From: Mesoterricola silvestris
Lineage (GTDB): Bacteria; Acidobacteriota; Holophagae; Holophagales; Holophagaceae
NCBI RefSeq assembly: GCF_030295405.1
Contig: NZ_AP027080.1
Span: 3,394,001 to 3,458,000 of the forward strand
Length of the DNA stretch: 64,000 nucleotides
Reading direction: 5' to 3'
The translations under genes were made by a program, and so were the position numbers. Numbering within the stretch: the stretch's first letter is position 1; every line of letters starts with the position of its first letter. Below the pieces are notes generated by a model. The model made no database searches. It was not told where the DNA came from and saw only the letters and a list, made by a program, of their open reading frames with translations. Below are positions 61,885 to 64,000 of this stretch, one piece after another.

Positions 61885-61988
61885 ACACACTCCTTTAAAA
61901 CGAGGGTGATTTCAATTTAATCTGTATTATGAATGAAGGGGAATTCTTTTTGATCCCTTTAACGACTTTTCCGAACCAGGGAGTATCC
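61885..61988. promoter_or_regulatory. divergent A+T-rich promoter region
   Basis: This 104-bp region separates the tautomerase-like gene (minus) from the Fur-family gene (plus) and is much richer in A+T than its surroundings. A TATTAT at 61925-61930 could serve the plus-strand gene. No clear -35 box or Fur-type palindrome can be assigned by eye. Confidence 0.4.
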
Positions 61989-62498
61989 ATGTCCCCCAAC
62001 CCGACGCTGCCCACCCGAGCCCCTTCCACCGAAGCGCATCGTTTCGAGGCCTACCTCCGGAGCAAGAAGCTCAAACTGACGGGCGAGCGCATGGAGATCC
62101 TCGCCACTATCTTCCGCAAGGATAGTCACTTCGATGCGGAGGAACTGCACGCCGAACTGAAGACACTCGGACGCGATATCAGCCGCGCGACGGTGTACCG
62201 CACCCTGGACCTCCTGGTGCAATGCGGTCTCGTGCGCAAGAGCAGCCTGGGCTCCAGCCACGCCAACTACGAGGCCGCCCATGAGAATGAGCATCATGAT
62301 CACCTGATCTGCCTGAGCTGCGGCAAGGTCTTCGAGTTCTACCGCCCCGATCTGGAGACCCTCCAGGACGCCATCTGCCAGGAGCGGAAGTTCAAGCCCC
62401 TCCACCACAGCCTCCAGATCTTCGGCCTCTGCGTGGACTGCGTGGACAAGGCCGACGAGAATTCCATCCGCACCAAGGTGGCCCAGATCCATACCTAG
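61989..62498 (+). CDS. Fur-family metal- or peroxide-responsive transcriptional regulator
   Basis: This is a DNA-binding regulator of 169 residues. An N-terminal winged helix (LKLTGERMEILATIF and ISRATVYRTLDLLVQCGLV) is followed by the dimer domain, with HENEHHDHLICLSCG and a C-terminal CVDC zinc pair. Metal-binding His and Cys residues are present, so Fur, Zur or PerR cannot be separated from sequence. The ATG at 61989 with GGGAG is preferred to an upstream start in A+T-rich sequence. Confidence 0.9.
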   Translation: MSPNPTLPTRAPSTEAHRFEAYLRSKKLKLTGERMEILATIFRKDSHFDAEELHAELKTLGRDISRATVYRTLDLLVQCGLVRKSSLGSSHANYEAAHENEHHDHLICLSCGKVFEFYRPDLETLQDAICQERKFKPLHHSLQIFGLCVDCVDKADENSIRTKVAQIHT

Positions 62499-62576
62499 AA
62501 CGCCCGCTGACGGGATGCCCTGGACCTTCCGGGGGTCGGGAAGCCGCGTCCGGGCCGGCGCAGGCGTGGAGGAAGA

Positions 62577-63812
62577 ATGAACCTGCTCAAGCTTCTGAAG
62601 ATCCGCACGCGGCTGCTGGTGATCATCCTGGGCTGCAGCCTGGCGCTGGTGTGCCTCGGCCTGTCGAGCCTCCACTACCTGCGGGCCATGGAGGCCACCC
62701 ACGGGGATCCCGCCGCCAACCTCCAGGTGGCCTCCGAGTCCATGCGCGTGACCCTGGCCCTCCTTGCCTTCTTCATCGTGTGCGGCGCGGGCGTCGGCGT
62801 CGTCATCAGCATGAGCATCAACTCCTCCCTTTCGCGGATCACCCGCCGCATGCACGACCTCGCCGAGGGCGAGGGCGACCTCACCCAGCGCATCACCATC
62901 GAAGGCGCCGACGAACTCAGCCAGTTGGCGGGCTTCATCAACACGTTCATCCACAAGGCCCACGGCACCGTGGCCCGGGCCGTGGCCACGGCCAACGAGA
63001 CGGCGGCCTCCAGCAACGAGCTTTCGGCCATCTCCCGGGATCTGGCGGGCAACGTGACCAGCCAGTGCGAGCTGGCCGAGAACAGCAGCAACCTCATGAC
63101 GGACGTGGCCCGGAACCTCGACGTCACCGAGGAGATGTCCATCACCACCACCGAGACCCTGGAATCCACCGAAAAGGTGCTGGCGGCCTTCGTGGCCACC
63201 CTCACCGAGGTGGGCGGCGTGGTCATCGCCGAGGGCGACAAGCAGTCCCGCATGGCCACCCGCATGAGGGAACTGAGCGAGGACGCCCAGGGCATCAACG
63301 ACGTGCTGGGCATCATCGCGGAAATCGCGAACCAGACCAACCTCCTGGCCCTCAACGCCTCCATCGAGGCCGCCCATGCCCGGGAGGCCGGCAAGGGCTT
63401 CGCGGTGGTGGCCGAGGAGATCCGCAAGCTGGCCGCCAAGACCCAGGGCTCCCTCGTGGAGATCAACATCAACGTGAAGGAGGTCGTGGACGGCATCGAG
63501 GCCATGTGCGCCGAGACGGACCGCGCCTCCATGCAGATGGTGGGCGTTTCCGACCGCACCCGCCACCTCCTGGAGGACGCGGACACCACCGGCACCAAGC
63601 TCAAGGACTCCGTCACCACCTCGTCCGACCTGGTGCGCAAGACCACCTACATCGCCACCCGCACCAAGGATCTCATCGAGACCATGAACAGCCTGGTGGA
63701 CCTCTCCAACCGGAACAAGGACGCCGCCCGCGGCGTGGAGACCGTTTCCACGAACCTCGCCGCGAAATCCGAGGACCTGCGAAGCTCCCTGAACCATTTC
63801 CGGGTGAACTAG
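62577..63812 (+). CDS. methyl-accepting chemotaxis protein lacking a periplasmic sensor domain
   Basis: This is a 411-residue chemoreceptor. TM1 (about 12-32) and TM2 (about 58-80) are separated by only some 25 residues, so no periplasmic ligand domain fits. HAMP follows ([20 protein letters not shown]), then the signalling coiled coil with [19 protein letters not shown] (about 248-266) and [16 protein letters not shown] Thr/Ser-rich C-terminal stretch follows. It may sense membrane or cytoplasmic cues. GGAGG precedes the ATG. Confidence 0.9.
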   Translation: MNLLKLLKIRTRLLVIILGCSLALVCLGLSSLHYLRAMEATHGDPAANLQVASESMRVTLALLAFFIVCGAGVGVVISMSINSSLSRITRRMHDLAEGEGDLTQRITIEGADELSQLAGFINTFIHKAHGTVARAVATANETAASSNELSAISRDLAGNVTSQCELAENSSNLMTDVARNLDVTEEMSITTTETLESTEKVLAAFVATLTEVGGVVIAEGDKQSRMATRMRELSEDAQGINDVLGIIAEIANQTNLLALNASIEAAHAREAGKGFAVVAEEIRKLAAKTQGSLVEININVKEVVDGIEAMCAETDRASMQMVGVSDRTRHLLEDADTTGTKLKDSVTTSSDLVRKTTYIATRTKDLIETMNSLVDLSNRNKDAARGVETVSTNLAAKSEDLRSSLNHFRVN

Positions 63813-63823
63813 GAAGCGCACGT

Positions 63824-63922
63824 GTCCCGGACGTTCGCCCCGGTTCGTCGTCGCCGGCGGGGCCGGCGCCGACGGAATGACCCCGTCCGGTGTGCGAGGG
63901 CCGTGTTGCACCTTCTGGCCCC
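63824..63922 (+). repeat. 99-bp post-stop hairpin element, copy 2
   Basis: It begins 12 nt after the chemoreceptor stop and aligns without gaps with the copy at 25528. The main stem at 63846-63874 has the same 29-nt size as copy 1. It has one T.C mismatch but otherwise pairs, and it is followed by CGGAATGACCC. A short GGGCC/GGCCC stem closes the element. The rest of the window (to 64000) contains no feature I can support. Confidence 0.75.
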
Positions 63923-64000
63923 GGCCGGGCATGGAATCGCTACGAGTCTTCCAGCCCGTTAGTGGGGTCGCATCGACGCAAAGCTTGCCCTTGCGCCCAA

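Overview
The window is a very GC-rich bacterial chromosome segment with tightly packed genes. No rRNA, tRNA or CRISPR array was seen. The gene content (a T6SS with DUF2169/DUF3540/DUF4150 accessory genes, a TonB/ExbB/two-ExbD cluster, a PlpD-like patatin, many chemoreceptor and lipoprotein genes) and the codon use suggest a Gram-negative soil or sediment bacterium, most plausibly an acidobacterium of the Holophagae type (Geothrix/Holophaga-like). That placement is inference; no marker gene here proves it.

Positions 1-21772 hold one long plus-strand type VI secretion locus: tssL (5' end cut by the window), tssM, tssA, tssB, tssC, hcp, tssE, tssF, tssG, clpV/tssH and vgrG. The vgrG has a C-terminal extension of about 315 residues. 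It is followed by an accessory module: a DUF2169-pentapeptide protein, a second pentapeptide-repeat protein, a DUF3540 protein and a PAAR-like DUF4150 tip. tssJ and tssK are not in the window and would be expected upstream. No recognisable toxin/immunity pair is present, so the VgrG extension is the best effector candidate.

Positions 22097-38348 are mixed housekeeping and accessory genes: an SPFH protein, a serine hydrolase converging on a GNAT gene, a DUF4382 lipoprotein, a chemoreceptor, Nudix and hotdog thioesterase genes, a GH13 enzyme with a hybrid histidine kinase upstream, a Cys-rich membrane protein, two tandem paralogues of unknown function, and a patatin-barrel protein. This region also carries most of the non-coding structure. 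There are three copies of a roughly 155-160 bp giant hairpin with near-perfect 48-52 nt arms, a MITE-like element with perfect 34-bp terminal inverted repeats, and one copy of a 99-bp hairpin element found just after stop codons.

Positions 38355-48696, all minus strand, encode RmuC, a branched-chain amino-acid type ABC transporter (binding protein, LivH, a LivM-LivG fusion, LivF), a DUF2164 protein, the p-aminobenzoate set pabA-pabB-pabC, and a Sel1-repeat lipoprotein. Positions 48998-52631 hold an aldehyde dehydrogenase, a PDZ/radical-SAM DUF512 protein and a small membrane protein. Positions 52907-55748 (minus) are tonB, a 75-residue protein, exbB, exbD and exbD, with a terminator-like hairpin in the tonB leader. 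Positions 56018-60374 are tgt-yajC-secD-secF. The end of the window has a DUF421 protein and a tautomerase/Pro-rich/C-terminal-domain fusion divergent from a Fur-family regulator, then a chemoreceptor with almost no periplasmic domain.

Coding calls rest on family recognition in the translations. Start codons were moved from the longest ORF where a ribosome binding site, a 4-nt overlap or a required N-terminal residue supported it. The most noteworthy unexplained items are the three giant hairpins, the 99-bp post-stop hairpin element whose stem shows compensatory base changes, and the VgrG tail.
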